From positions 1,674,001 to 1,738,000 of the forward strand of contig JALRMH010000001.1 in NCBI GenBank assembly GCA_026119935.1: a stretch of 64,000 nucleotides of DNA. The letters are read 5' to 3'. How positions within the stretch are numbered: position 1 is the stretch's first letter; every line of letters begins with the position of its first letter. Both the position numbers and the translations under genes were made by a program. Positions 1-10,530 of the stretch are shown one piece after another. This stretch comes from Endothia cerciana (Eukaryota > Ascomycota > Sordariomycetes > Diaporthales > Cryphonectriaceae). The notes beneath the pieces are model-generated. The model was not told the DNA's origin. It did no database searches and saw only the letters and a program-made list of their open reading frames with translations.

Positions 1-733
1 CCATTACTGGCCCGACCCAGTCCTACACATGCGATGGTATTCCACTTTGGTCCCAAAGACACTCCTGAAACCATAACATAGTCCATTTCTGACAGGTTCG
101 CAGTCAACGGAGCCAACAAAGTCTTCTCTCAGGCCTACATCACAAAATGTATCACTGAGGCCGCGTCGACCAAAGCAATTACCGACGTGCTCAAGGAACT
201 GCCCAACTGTGATCTCTCGAGCAGTCACGCACGGGACCGTAAGTATCTGAACTTCCCCAGCGAGGTTCTCATGTTGTACAGGTGATTAACCTATCAACAG
301 TGGCATTCTGTCAGCCTAAGGTGTTTAAGAACCACCCCGTGGCTGGCGTGGGCGTTCTGCACTTTCCCAACGTAAGCAACCTCCCAGATCCCCTGACCGG
401 CTTCTCAAGCCGCCGTCCCGGTGATGGTCATCTTGGGTAGAGCAAACAGGGCTAGAATCCTTTGCTTTCGCACTGATTCGAGGGCTTCCTGCGTGCCAAC
501 TCGTCACAAGCGGCCCTTTATGCTAACAGGATGTAAATTAGTGTCCTACCGGCCCATGGTACGAGTTCCCAATGATGACAGACGGCACGTCCATGTACGC
601 AGGACCCAAGGCCCCAGGGACAGCCAACCCAGCCCGCGCGATCTTCCAGTACACCGATTCGACGACCGCCAAGTTTTGCGGAGCTGTCGTACACTCCTCA
701 ACTGTCAATGGAGATTTCATCTCTTGCTCGTAG
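1..733 (+). CDS. Guanyl-specific ribonuclease N1/T1-like protein, 5' end cut by window edge
   Basis: The family cleaves single-stranded RNA 3' of guanosine and is usually small and secreted. Four exons can be read: 1-36, 104-238, 301-371 and 542-733; the phases agree at all three joins. The last exon carries WYEFP (the Glu58 region of RNase T1), then NPARAIFQ (Arg77 region) and GAVVHSSTVNGDF (His92 region) before the TAG at 731-733. The third exon has KNHPVAGVG, where the His lines up with catalytic His40, while the usual Tyr two residues before it appears to be Lys. These equivalences come from remembered family motifs, not a computed alignment. Cysteines in SYTCDV, TKCIT, PNCDL, AFCQP, CPTGP, FCGA and the final SCS suggest a disulfide-bonded fold. 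The signal peptide and start lie left of the window. It is a ribonuclease-like gene; nothing here shows a toxin role. Confidence 0.72.
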
Positions 734-1224
734 AGAAGGTCGACGTTGACCTGAGACGCGCCAGGGTATTCAAGCCGGAAAAAAAATAAAAAAAAAAGAA
801 AGAAAGAAAAAGGGTTGGGAAATGACCGGCGCGCTCAAGAGCATCTGATAGCGGGCCGGAGGACAATCGAAATCTTGATCTTGGGAATTTTTGAATTTTG
901 GAGTTTTGGACTTGGGAATTTGGACTCTGGAAGTCTGTTATCACACAGAATTATAGCATAAAGGGCTGGTAGCATAAAATCCTTTTGTGACCTGCATGAC
1001 CTTCTCGCCGGATGAGCTTCAGGTGCTGCTTTATCCGGTGCATGCTTTGCCTCATTCGACCGTGTGATGGCCCCTCCACGTAAGATGTCCGGGTTATTAC
1101 ATTAACTCCTTTGTTTTCTTGCTACCCATCCCACACAGGTGACTCCGCTTGTCTCTTACTTTCTCAATCAGCGGCTCTGGCAATCTTCTTGGGCTTCAAC
1201 AGCTGGCAGCCCCGACCCTCCGCC
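734..1224. other. Convergent intergenic stretch
   Basis: This lies between the 3' ends of the RNase-like gene (+) and the MDR reductase (-). It holds an A-rich tract at about 778-812 (A runs broken by G) and otherwise no reading frame or repeat that I can support. It presumably carries the 3' untranslated regions and polyadenylation signals of both genes. Confidence 0.6.
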
Positions 1225-2379
1225 TCACAAGGACACCACAACCTTGGCAGCACTCACCCCGCTCTTGTTCAGGTCCAGAGCGCCCTGGATATAATACAGC
1301 CCCCTCCCCACGACAGTGCTCCGCGGCGCCGGCGTCAGCGCCCCCGCCTCCAGCGCAGCGGGCACGTACTCGCCCCAGACCCGCCTGGCGATCTCCGGCT
1401 CCGACGTGATGATCCCCGTGCTCCCGACCCTGACGACCTCCACGCCCCTCCCGACGTCGCCCCCCGGCAGCACGCCCACGCTCGCGACCCTGCCCCCTCC
1501 CTGGGCCTCCACGACGGCGGCGCACTGGCGCACGGTGGTCTCCGTCCCGATGGCGTCGTACGCGCCGACGAGGTCCGCGCCGGAGCCGGACAGGACGGCG
1601 GCCAGGATGGGGACGACGTCCGGGTTGTGGTAGTCGAGGACGTAGGCGGCGCCGAGGGCCTTGCAGTAGGTATAGTTCGCGGGGCTGGCGGTCGTGACCA
1701 CCGCGTACCCCGCCGCCGCGGCGAGCTGGATGACTGAGGACCCGACGGAGGAGGAGCCGCCCCAGAGCAGCAGCGCCTCCTTCCTCCCGGTCCCCGCATC
1801 CCGCCTTGCCTGGCGGAGGGCGTAGGCAGCAGGAGGCGGGACCTCCGGCACCCTCAGGCCTAGCGTACCTTTCATATACAATCCCGCCGCCGCGGTCGAC
1901 ACGCTCAACGGCAGCACTACCGCGCTCTCGTAGTCCGTCGCGTCCGGTATCTTGGAGGCCGTGATCGCCTTCAGCTTGACGTACAGCTGAAACCCGCCGT
2001 ACCCCGGGTCGCCCGAGCCGAGCCCAAACGCGTGCGCCAGCACCCTGTCGCCCTTCTTGAGGTGCCCCACCCCGGGGCCGACGTGGAGGACCTCGCCGGC
2101 GACATCCTCGCCGAGGATAGCCGGAAACTTAATCCCGAAGCGGTTTTCGCCAGGGGGGGCGGACTGGATCTTCCAGTCGACAGGGCTATGGGATGGTCAA
2201 TACTGTTCACGCCAGGGACATCTGAATGGGGCGGTCCAAAATTACTTGATCGCAACCGCTTTGTTCTTGATGATGATCTCGCCGTCCGCCAGGCCGTCCG
2301 CCGAGGGGAAGGGGGCGGTTGCGACCTCGAGAGGCGCTTGGGGGGCGGCTAGGTAGGAGGCGTAGTTTACGTATTTCAT
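1225..2379 (-). CDS. Zinc-independent MDR-family dehydrogenase / trans-enoyl reductase-like protein (364 aa)
   Basis: Two exons are read on the minus strand, 2379-2246 and 2185-1225, with an intron of 60 nt; the join restores the family motif NPVDWKIQ. The N-terminal GroES-like half contains ILGEDVAGEV and VGHLKKGDRV. The Rossmann half has WGGSSSVGSSVIQLAA (NAD(P)H binding) and DYHNPDVV. Length matches the 350-370 residues of fungal quinone-oxidoreductase-type MDR proteins, which include stand-alone enoyl reductases of polyketide pathways as well as ordinary reductases. No polyketide synthase or other pathway gene is in the window, so a biosynthetic role cannot be assigned. The catalytic-zinc cysteine set of alcohol dehydrogenases is not evident. 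The ATG at 2379 was chosen because MKYVNYASYLAAP is the typical start of the family; an in-frame upstream ATG exists but leads through non-family sequence. Confidence 0.85.
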
Positions 2380-3042
2380 GGTGGTTGGTCGGCCTGGAAG
2401 GAGTGCGTGCACGCGGGCGGATCGAATTGGTAAGACGTCAACACGAACGACCTCTGACATTCTAACAAGCTGAGGAGAAGAAGCAGGCTTCAAGGAGTGA
2501 GCTTGGGCATTGGGCGGCTGGATTACAAATCCCCCGGCGCGGATCTACTTCAGGGATCTAGATCACGTCATGAACCCTAAAAAGTCCGCTGGGGTTTATA
2601 AGTTGACGACGATGCCGTTCCACTGCCGAAGACTCGTTGAAGGATAGGGCCAAGAGGGAGAGCTCGGACAGTTATATTTCCCAGTCGTAGCAAGTAGCAT
2701 CTACGGATCTGCAGCAAGAGGTATACTTACACAGACTAAATGAGATAATTGTATCAACTCCTCCAACACCTCCATTCGAATGACGGCCGTATCGCACCTC
2801 GTGTCATGCATCGCACTCATCTTCATGCTGGTATAAGAAAAATTCATAGGTACAACCCCCCCCCCCCCCCATTCTAATTCTCGTCATGAGTAGTTGACTA
2901 CAAGAGGCGGAAGCCCGTCGAGCTCTGTTCCGCAACAGACCGTGGACAAGCAGCCATGGCCAAGAATTCAGCGTCTCGGAGAAACAGCAGCCAGTTGCAT
3001 TTAATCAAACCAAATATGCGGATGATTAGGTATATGAACCTC
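2380..3042. other. Intergenic region with C15 homopolymer
   Basis: This stretch holds the promoter side of the MDR reductase and the 3' flank of the Zn2Cys6 regulator; both genes read leftward. The only notable element is a run of 15 C at 2856-2870. No gene is seen. Confidence 0.6.
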
Positions 3043-5931
3043 CTAGAATTGGAAGAGATCCGAACCTGGGAAGTCGCCCATCATCTGGCCAAACAGCGGA
3101 TCATTCGCCATAACCGAGAGGCCAGTGAGGTCCTGCAGTCCGCTGCCGCCGTCGTTTAGTCCCTGCAGCGTGGTGTCCCACGCCTGTGCAAACCCGTCGC
3201 CCAGGCTGCTGTAGTCGAGATCCTGGCCAAAGTTGATCCACGGCGCGGGCTGACCTGGCATCTGGCCATGCTGGTGGGGATGGGGCGGGGGTGGCATATT
3301 GCCATCGCCGATGGGCTTGTTCTGGCCAGCACTGCTGCCGGCGTCCGGCGTGAACGAGCCCATCTGGCCGTACCAGGCATTGGCGGCCATGTTCCCATTC
3401 CCAGGACGGCCGCAAGATGCCTGAGGGTTATTTGTGGCGGCCTGATTGTTGGTGGCCGCTTCTGAGAGAAGTTGTAACGGATTGCTACTCGCCTGTGCGG
3501 AGTAACTAGGGGTCGTCGCGTTGGTGGGCGTGCGCTTATCACCGCCGGCGCGAGCGGCGTCTGACGTCGCGAATGGTGATGTGCCCTCGGCTGCATTCGC
3601 GGCGTCGGCAATCCGCGCCGATTGGTTCAGCTCGCCTTTGCTGATCTTGTGAAACCAGGACCGGATCATCACTAATACCACAAGGAATTTGGCAGCCGGT
3701 CGCGACCTGTCATCAGCGGATACCTCGCGGAACTTCCCCAAGAGATTGTCGAGATGCTGGTCGACCTTCATGCTGTCCTTATCGATCACCTTGCCCAGCT
3801 CCGAGTTGGGGGCGCAGGCGGCGAAGTAGATCCTGATGAGTACTACGGTTGCGTAGGCTACCCTGACAAAATTGAAAACGGGTAGGCAACGAATGCTGCT
3901 GGGGTCCATGGAGAAGAAGGTCTCAAAAATGCCGTCGATCGCTGTGAGACAAGAAGCCAACGCGTTGGTGTAGGCTGGCGTCAGTGCTGCAGTGTTGATG
4001 AGGCTGTCGCGAAGTGTCTCTGCGGCGAAAGGGGCCTTGAAGGCGTCGGCGGGCTCATTCTGCAGTGCTAGCTCGTGCATATAGAGATTGATGGTATGAA
4101 AACTGAATTTCAGCGATGCTTGGAATAAGGTCAGCGCATGCTCCTGCATCAAGAGGCGAGTGGTATTAGGCCTACGCTGCATGAGTTCTCGGGTGACCTC
4201 CTGCCTGTGCTTCTCCAGCTCCCGTTCGAAACCCCTGACTTTGTGTTGTGTCATATAGTCGGAAAGATTCACAGCGACAGTGGCGTCATCCATGCAAAAT
4301 TGGAAACCGATCTCTTCGGCCAGCTGGTGCGTCCGCACGAGATGACAGAAATATTTGTCTGTGGCCGCAGCCTCAGGTGAAGACTCGAGCACGTCCAAGC
4401 ACTCAGACATGAACGAAGTCCATCGGAGCAGGAAGGGCCGGTGGAGGGCCATGGCAGTATTGGTCGTCAGGAAGTAACACATGAGCCACGTCCGTCGGGC
4501 CTCAATCGTGGTCGGATCCGGAGGAGGGTGTTTTCTGAAGGGATGATCCCGCCAGTTTGGACCGCCCTGCTTAGAACGTCGAGATTTCCGCTTGCCTAGT
4601 CCGAGGTCGATGGCCATGACAGCGGCCATGTGCACGAGCTCGTAGAACTTCAACTCCTCGAAATGCTCTGGAGGCCAGTACCAGATGACGGATATGTTCA
4701 GGGCCTGCACGAGCTCGACGCTCTTCTCGGCAGTGATCATAATCTTCTCTGCAAAGACCTGCATGAGCTCCTTCACGATGACCCGTTGAACGTTCGGGGT
4801 TTCGGAAGAAGCAGCAGACATGACGGCGAGGAAGAGAATGGGCTTCGTCTTCCGGAACTCGCCCACGGTCATGTCCCTGGGAAAGACCACACCAGGGAGA
4901 TGGGGTGCCATCTGGTAGTTGTATCGATCGAAGAGCAGACTTGCCCTCTCCGCGGTGATGATGCCCCGGTCGACAATGTCGGAGTACTCATGGCTTCTCG
5001 TGTCCATGTTTGAGTGGGCGACGGAGGGAGTCGGTGCGTCCTCTGCTGGCTCCCTCGGCTCCGTGTACTTTCGTTTCTGGCCAGCGAGGACCATGGGCGG
5101 TGGGTACGCCATGGAGCCCCCGTCCGCATACGGCGACTGGTTCTGCGAGCGTGCCATGCTAGCCGGATCCCTAGACAGGCCGGCGTTGACGGTGCTCCAA
5201 CCTCTCGGGGGGTTCATGCCACCACCGTACATGATGCCCCCAGCGCCGTCCGGCATTCCCGGGATGGGGTGGCCGGCCTGGGCTGCCTTGGTCGCCGTCA
5301 GGCTGGCGGTCAAGGCATCGATCTTCTTCTCGAGCTCGGCAACCCTGCTGTCCGTCTTCTTCTGGCGCTTGCGGGTGGGCTGAGTGACGATACAGTTCCT
5401 GCCGGCCTTGGCACACCTCTTACAAGCACCCTCGGGGTTGTTCGGGTCCGGCTCGCAGCGGACCTTCAAGCCCCGACATGCCTCGCAGGCCCTCGGCTTC
5501 TTGGCGTCGGCGCCGGCGGCGTCATTGTCGCCAGCACCCGGGGTATCGTCGTTGGGGTCGATCGTCGCGGAGGGCGGAGTATGGAGGTCATGGTGTGAGT
5601 TGGGGAAGGAAGTCGCGCCCGTCAGGCCATGCGTCGTCCGCGAGACGTCGGGGGACGAGGCGCTGCTTGGTGTCGATGATGACGCTGCTGCGGCGGCGGC
5701 GGCGGCGGCGGCGGCGTAGAGACCGCCGGCACTGCTCGTGCCATTGCTGCCCCCATTTGTGTTCCCCGACGCGGCGCCGCTGCCAAGCCCGTGCGCGAAG
5801 CCGGCTCCATTATTCTCGCCCGTGCGTGCTGTGGAGATGGAGGGCGGCGCGACCGAGATGGACGAGGTATCATGGCCGTGGTTGTGGCTGTCGGGGTTGC
5901 GCAGGCGGGGATCCAGAGCAGATGAATCCAT
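3043..5931 (-). CDS. Zn2Cys6 transcription factor with fungal MHR domain (962 aa)
   Basis: Nuclear DNA-binding regulator. The zinc cluster at about residues 149-180 has the spacing C-x2-C-x6-C-x10-C-x2-C-x6-C, within ACEACRGLKVRC and GACKRCAKAGRNC. A basic linker (TRKRQKKT) and a short predicted coiled coil (VAELEKKIDALTASL) for dimerisation follow. The middle region (about 310-760) has the Fungal_TF_MHR signature, including IWYWPPEHFEELKFYELVHMA and MAIDLGLGKRKS. That style is characteristic of the Leu3/PrtT-like branch, some members of which control amino-acid or secreted-protease genes; that role is inference here. The N-terminus holds a Gly/Ser/Asn-rich region and an Ala tract encoded by a GCC repeat. 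The C-terminus is Gln/Pro/Gly-rich and acidic, as in activation domains. It is a single exon. ATG 5931 (MDSSALDPR) is in strong context; an in-frame ATG at 5955 would add 8 residues. Confidence 0.92.
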   Translation of the reverse strand: MDSSALDPRLRNPDSHNHGHDTSSISVAPPSISTARTGENNGAGFAHGLGSGAASGNTNGGSNGTSSAGGLYAAAAAAAAAAASSSTPSSASSPDVSRTTHGLTGATSFPNSHHDLHTPPSATIDPNDDTPGAGDNDAAGADAKKPRACEACRGLKVRCEPDPNNPEGACKRCAKAGRNCIVTQPTRKRQKKTDSRVAELEKKIDALTASLTATKAAQAGHPIPGMPDGAGGIMYGGGMNPPRGWSTVNAGLSRDPASMARSQNQSPYADGGSMAYPPPMVLAGQKRKYTEPREPAEDAPTPSVAHSNMDTRSHEYSDIVDRGIITAERASLLFDRYNYQMAPHLPGVVFPRDMTVGEFRKTKPILFLAVMSAASSETPNVQRVIVKELMQVFAEKIMITAEKSVELVQALNISVIWYWPPEHFEELKFYELVHMAAVMAIDLGLGKRKSRRSKQGGPNWRDHPFRKHPPPDPTTIEARRTWLMCYFLTTNTAMALHRPFLLRWTSFMSECLDVLESSPEAAATDKYFCHLVRTHQLAEEIGFQFCMDDATVAVNLSDYMTQHKVRGFERELEKHRQEVTRELMQRRPNTTRLLMQEHALTLFQASLKFSFHTINLYMHELALQNEPADAFKAPFAAETLRDSLINTAALTPAYTNALASCLTAIDGIFETFFSMDPSSIRCLPVFNFVRVAYATVVLIRIYFAACAPNSELGKVIDKDSMKVDQHLDNLLGKFREVSADDRSRPAAKFLVVLVMIRSWFHKISKGELNQSARIADAANAAEGTSPFATSDAARAGGDKRTPTNATTPSYSAQASSNPLQLLSEAATNNQAATNNPQASCGRPGNGNMAANAWYGQMGSFTPDAGSSAGQNKPIGDGNMPPPPHPHQHGQMPGQPAPWINFGQDLDYSSLGDGFAQAWDTTLQGLNDGGSGLQDLTGLSVMANDPLFGQMMGDFPGSDLFQF
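5690..5716. repeat. Trinucleotide (GCG)n coding an alanine tract
   Basis: About nine GCG/GCC units lie inside the Zn2Cys6 regulator and encode an alanine run of about 12 residues near residue 75-85. It is a length-variable candidate between strains. Confidence 0.85.
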
Positions 5932-6922
5932 GGCCCAGGTCAGCTCCGGTCGCATGGACCTCTGCACCTAATCTCAGCTCATGAAGATCAACAATGGGGC
6001 GGAAGCGGTGGCGGATTACCCGGTGACCGCGCCGGTATGGTAGCTTGCTGGGTCTCGAGGTCGAGGTTCACGACTCGCGGCTCAATCAAGCGTCGGAGCA
6101 CGGCGCTTGTGGAGGAGAGAAACCGACCAAGACACGGCGATGAGGAGCCCGGTCACCGATCTGCCTTTATGCCTGCACCGGTGGCCAGTGACAGCCCACC
6201 GATACCCCGTGACAGGCCCTGTCTCTCTCTCACTCGCTCACTTCACTCACTCGCTCTGCTGCATCCCACGCATCCCACGCCCCAAGAATCACCCCCCACG
6301 ATGGCCTGATTGATACCCAGTACCTGGTGTGTTACCTCTCAGCGGCTGACTCGGAGGTACCCACCTATCAGCCAGCCGCCTGGAACATCCTTCCCCCCCC
6401 CCCACCACAGCCCCCCACCTCTTCCACTCCGGCCTCTGGCACAGGCGGGCGGCACAGGCACTAACTAGCCTGCTGTAGGCTAGCCCACCGCCAGAATGGT
6501 TTGGCCGTAATCCGTCACGGGGCCGTATAAGACCATACTTCATCTCGTTTGGAGTCACACCCTTGCCCGCTCCCCTTCTCCTCCATTCCCAACACCAAAC
6601 ACCATCGTGATGGCATCATTGCCAACATCACCAGCCTCACCCACCCCCTTTTTCCATCCCCATCATCCCAGGCCCACCCCAAATCAGGAGAGAGACTCTC
6701 ACCGTCAAGCTTGGCGTTCGATCATGCGTGAGCAACGAAGCCGGACTCTGCAACCTCCACGTGGTGTGCTCGGGAACCTGACTCAAGCCGGCTCTTTCCG
6801 AACCTGTTGAGCTCAGAGCCAATGCAGAGACGCGTCTATCCAGGAAAGGGGTCGCGCGTGTGTCGCATGCTGGACCGGGATGGCTCTGCGAAGCGTTCGA
6901 GGACTATGAACCTGTGATGCAT

Positions 6923-6945
6923 CACACACACACACACACACACAC
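6923..6945. repeat. (CA)n microsatellite
   Basis: 23 nt of uninterrupted CA dinucleotides in intergenic DNA. Confidence 0.95.
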
Positions 6946-8238
6946 TTGAGCGCGATGTCCTCTCTAGGCTCCCACGCCCGGAGGACACCCAGTTAGGGTC
7001 CCGAAATTGTTCGGAGTTCTTCTCGGCTGGTCCATCGGTCTCCATTGAGTGGAGCTCATCCGAGGCACACTGTCTGGGGACGGTGACCCAGCGAGCTGTT
7101 GTCTATTCTGTCAAGGGTGTGCCGGTCCCTGCAGATCCTGCCAGTGCGCATACGAGCTAGCAGTGCCGAAAGTCCTGCTGTCGAAAACCCATTAAGTGTA
7201 CAGCTCAGGAGGTCTATTCGGCCCGGGCCTGCACTGAGCAAGAGGCTGTGAAGGCAGACCGACCACTCATGCCGACAGAGTCGACGCGGGCCCTCCGAGC
7301 GTCACGGTGTCTAGTTGCAATCGACTCGGAGCCCAACCGGAGGTTGAGAGTCACTCGAGCCACCAGCGCACGAGAGACGTCACCACCTTGGTCTTGGCTT
7401 CCGACAGGCCCTCCGTCTACCGGTCGGTCAACAGTCAGTCTGTCGCAGAAACACAAGTGATCTTTTTCCTTTCCATTTGAACGAGCTAGCTCCCTGTCCA
7501 GACCACACGTCGGAACGAGGATGGCTACGGTGACGAGCGAAGACCGTTGGGCCAAGTTGAGAGGATGCTAGCGAGTGTCGGAGTGTCGGAGCCCACAGCT
7601 GCCTTGTCGAGACAGGCCTGACACCCCACCGCAGAAGTCCCGCCCTACGGCTACTTCGAGAACCGAAATGATCAGACACTGCTCGTCCCGAGGCACTGTT
7701 ACATAGCCGCCTGCCATGCCAGGCGAGGACGTTTGTGACAACGACTTCGGGCAGGCACCAAGACAACATCACATCACATCTCAGACCCTACGGGTGTCTC
7801 CGCCGCCCTTAGCACGGACCATTTGCTGCGGGCCAACGCGACTCGAGCCGATGGGAATTGCCTTCGATGCATTCAGTCGCGTCCCTGCAGCATGGCGATC
7901 CGTGTGAGGGCGGAATGTGCTCTCGTAAGCACAGGCGGCGTAACCACAGAATGAGCCTAGGGCTGCAACCCTTGATGTGCCGTGTCCTCGACGGTGTCGT
8001 CGCCGGCTATCTTCAGAGGTTGTCTCATCATGTGGTCCGCGCCGCCAACGTGTCAGCTGTGGTCGTCCACCAGGCTGTCTGGGACTATCAGATATGCCAA
8101 ATGTCCACACTCCTTCCATGGAGGACTGAACGCATTCTGCATACGACCATGACGCCTCTGGATGACCTACCTCTATCAATACTCCCGAGTGCCTCGGGGA
8201 GTTGATTCAAAGGCGGTAAACAAAAGTCCGTAACAAGG

Positions 8239-8262
8239 CCGTCTGGAGCAGCTGCCAGACGG
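8239..8262. repeat. Perfect 8-bp inverted repeat with 8-nt loop
   Basis: CCGTCTGG (8239-8246) and CCAGACGG (8255-8262) are exact reverse complements around AGCAGCTG. It could form a hairpin. No gene end is adjacent, so a terminator role is not supported. Confidence 0.7.
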
Positions 8263-9081
8263 ATCGCCGGCCTATCTTGACATTCCCGTGACGGGACTTG
8301 TCTCCAGACTAAGAGAAGCTAGGGGGAAGGGAGATCACTGAGTATAAATACCCTGACATGTTACCAGCTGGGGAGATCTTTGGTCTATCGGCCTATCGTT
8401 GGGGCACTGTGTCCTTCGGGGCATGCCAGAAATGGCGTTTGGTCTGGCGGTGAGGCGCCGAGTCAGCCACACCGTGGATGGTCCGTGGATGGTCGGAGTC
8501 AACAACACCAGATCGGGTTTCAAATTCCCTGGTTGGGCGACCAACCTCATTGGGCTCGCGGCCTGGCTGTCGCGACCCGAAGAGGGCTGCGGGGCAGGTA
8601 TTGACGGTTGGTGGTGGTCTGTGGGCTGTGAGTTTGCGGGCCTGCAGACAAGACGGCTCATTGAAAACACACCCGTGCACCGGTTGAGGCACTGCTGCAA
8701 GACACCAGACGAGGATGCATTGGTGTCAACGTCTAGAGCGGATCTCGTTGGTGCTAGTCACCGGGTTTGCATCGGTGCCCCGCCGCCTTTCGAAGCTCCA
8801 CGACGATGCTGCCACGCTGTGTGGCTGAGCCAGGTCTCGAGCAGACGCCCTGATTCAGACCTCTGCTGCGGGGATTCTTATCGTGCCTGGATGGGAGAGA
8901 GCCTATTGAGCTCGAGGAGCTTGGCGTCCTCGAAACGGCCGATTGCAGGGAGCGGAGGGGGAGTGTGGTCTGGGCGGGAAGGGCATCTGAGTCGGAAGTG
9001 GAGTGGTGATATCCCCCGTCTGCCCCGCAACCCAAAAAAATAAAAGGGGACCTGCCTGGCACCGGTGGGGGTTTCCCACGG

Positions 9082-9095
9082 CCCCCCCCCCCCCC
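9082..9095. repeat. C14 homopolymer
   Basis: A run of 14 cytosines followed by GGGCG in gene-free DNA. Confidence 0.95.
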
Positions 9096-9783
9096 GGGCG
9101 AGCCTCGGTTGCTGTACAGAGTAGAGCGTTGTTGAAAGACTACTGCGGTCACCATGAGGGCTATTTGTTCAACTCGTCAACCCCCCCTGACATAGTATGG
9201 TGGCTGTGGCTGACTACCAACAAAATGTTGTGCATACTTAGTAGGTGGTGCTCTCGCTTAGTTAGCCTGTCCACGAGGGGCAGGTCCACGTGGGGTTCAG
9301 GGTCCCGGGTCCTGCCCCTGTCATGGCCTTTTCCCACACGGGATTAGCTGCCGCAATACGTGTGTCTCCTCAGCCACATTCGAGTCTAGACCCGTGGGAC
9401 GTTTCTGCTCCATCATGATGACCTATTAGTTTGATATCATCCCATCGCACGCCGGGTTGCGATATGGTATATGAAATTATGACGGTTCATCAGGCCAACC
9501 ACATGCAAAGAAACCTGTTGGGGCCCCGAGCATCTGGGAGCCCCAGGGGTGCACAGGTGATTTTTCTTGGTACTTTTATTTTATACGTGGCAACATAGTC
9601 CATGTGGTGCTATTAGGTACATGGCCTCGGATACGTATATGATAGCCCGCCGTCACTAGCTTGGAGGAGAAGCAAAGGGCATCTGATATTGAGCACCGGT
9701 CTCTACATCAAGATTAAGGAGCAGACAATACCTCGACAATTCTCTTCAGTCCGGTTCGGTTTTGGCCTTTCCTCTTTTCCTTA

Positions 9784-9803
9784 TTTTTTTGGGGGTTTTT
9801 TGG
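9784..9803. repeat. T7-G5-T6-GG tract
   Basis: T7 (9784-9790), G5 (9791-9795), T6 (9796-9801) then GG, preceded by a pyrimidine stretch. Similar tracts occur at 24866-24887 (+) and 39316-39338 (-). Confidence 0.85.
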
Positions 9804-10530
9804 AAAACTTCCGAGAGAGAAAAAAAAGGGGGGTGGGAGCGCGTCATGTACCGCCACCGCCAAGCAGCAACAGCAGCTTGCAGGGGGGGGGGGCACACTT
9901 CGATCGGGACAGTCAACAGGATGGATGGATCTCACGAAAGCGAGCTGTGGATATTGAGATTGGACTGGCACCGGCACCGAGAAATTTCAAGCCCCTGACC
10001 CTGTACTGTGCGCACACCCTGATTTTCAGGGTCTGAAAATCGGGGTCCCCAGGTCCCCTATCCATTATTAGCCCGTGGTGGGAGGGAGAGCAGTCTATTC
10101 CTGCCAAGGTGCTTCTTCATTATACGCGTTCTTGATACTCGTTTCGTATTTAGTTTTACCACTTGCCACTTCCATCACCTTCCTTTGCGTACGGGTCTGG
10201 GTATCTCGCCTCTCTCTCTCTCCTCTCTCCTTCACCGCAGCTGCGCACTCCTTACCCGCTGCGAGTCACTCGTTCACCAGTTTGTCTGTCTGTTCAATCA
10301 ACCGTTCATTCTGGCCTTGTGCCTCCGATACTTCTCAGCGTGACTACCTGCGCGGCCTTTTGTGATACAGCAAACATCCCCCTTTCGCACATACCTTCCA
10401 TCGGTAAGCCATTGTCGACAGGTTATCGTCTTGTGCATCAGTTTTGTTCCCGTTCGCCCTTGTGCCACCTAAAAGCTTTTTCATCGCGACACCTGGTTCT
10501 CACCTCAAGTCGTACCCACACGACGATAAC

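Larger units (their letters stand above)
5932..10530. other. 4.6 kb gene-free region between divergent genes
   Basis: This separates the Zn2Cys6 regulator (-) from the sphingolipid desaturase (+). About 5.95-6.7 kb is CT-rich promoter-like sequence. From 6.7 to 9.4 kb there are only short frames on either strand with no family motif, codon bias or splice-linked continuity. From 9.75 kb there is a T/G/T homopolymer tract, and from about 10.1 kb the CT-rich leader of the desaturase. CpG remains common, so the segment does not look like a heavily RIP-mutated repeat. Short elements inside are listed separately. Confidence 0.6.

Noticed and set aside
8142..8153. CATACGACCAT, as at the start of fungal 5S rRNA
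   Set aside because: The match stops after 11 bases; no 5S body follows.
8224..8240. Resemblance to the 3' end of 18S rRNA (GTAACAAGG)
   Set aside because: Only about ten bases match and neither flank continues as rRNA.
8399..9043. 214-codon frame in the 4.6 kb gap
   Set aside because: No motif, no splice partners, overlaps equally long frames on the other strand.
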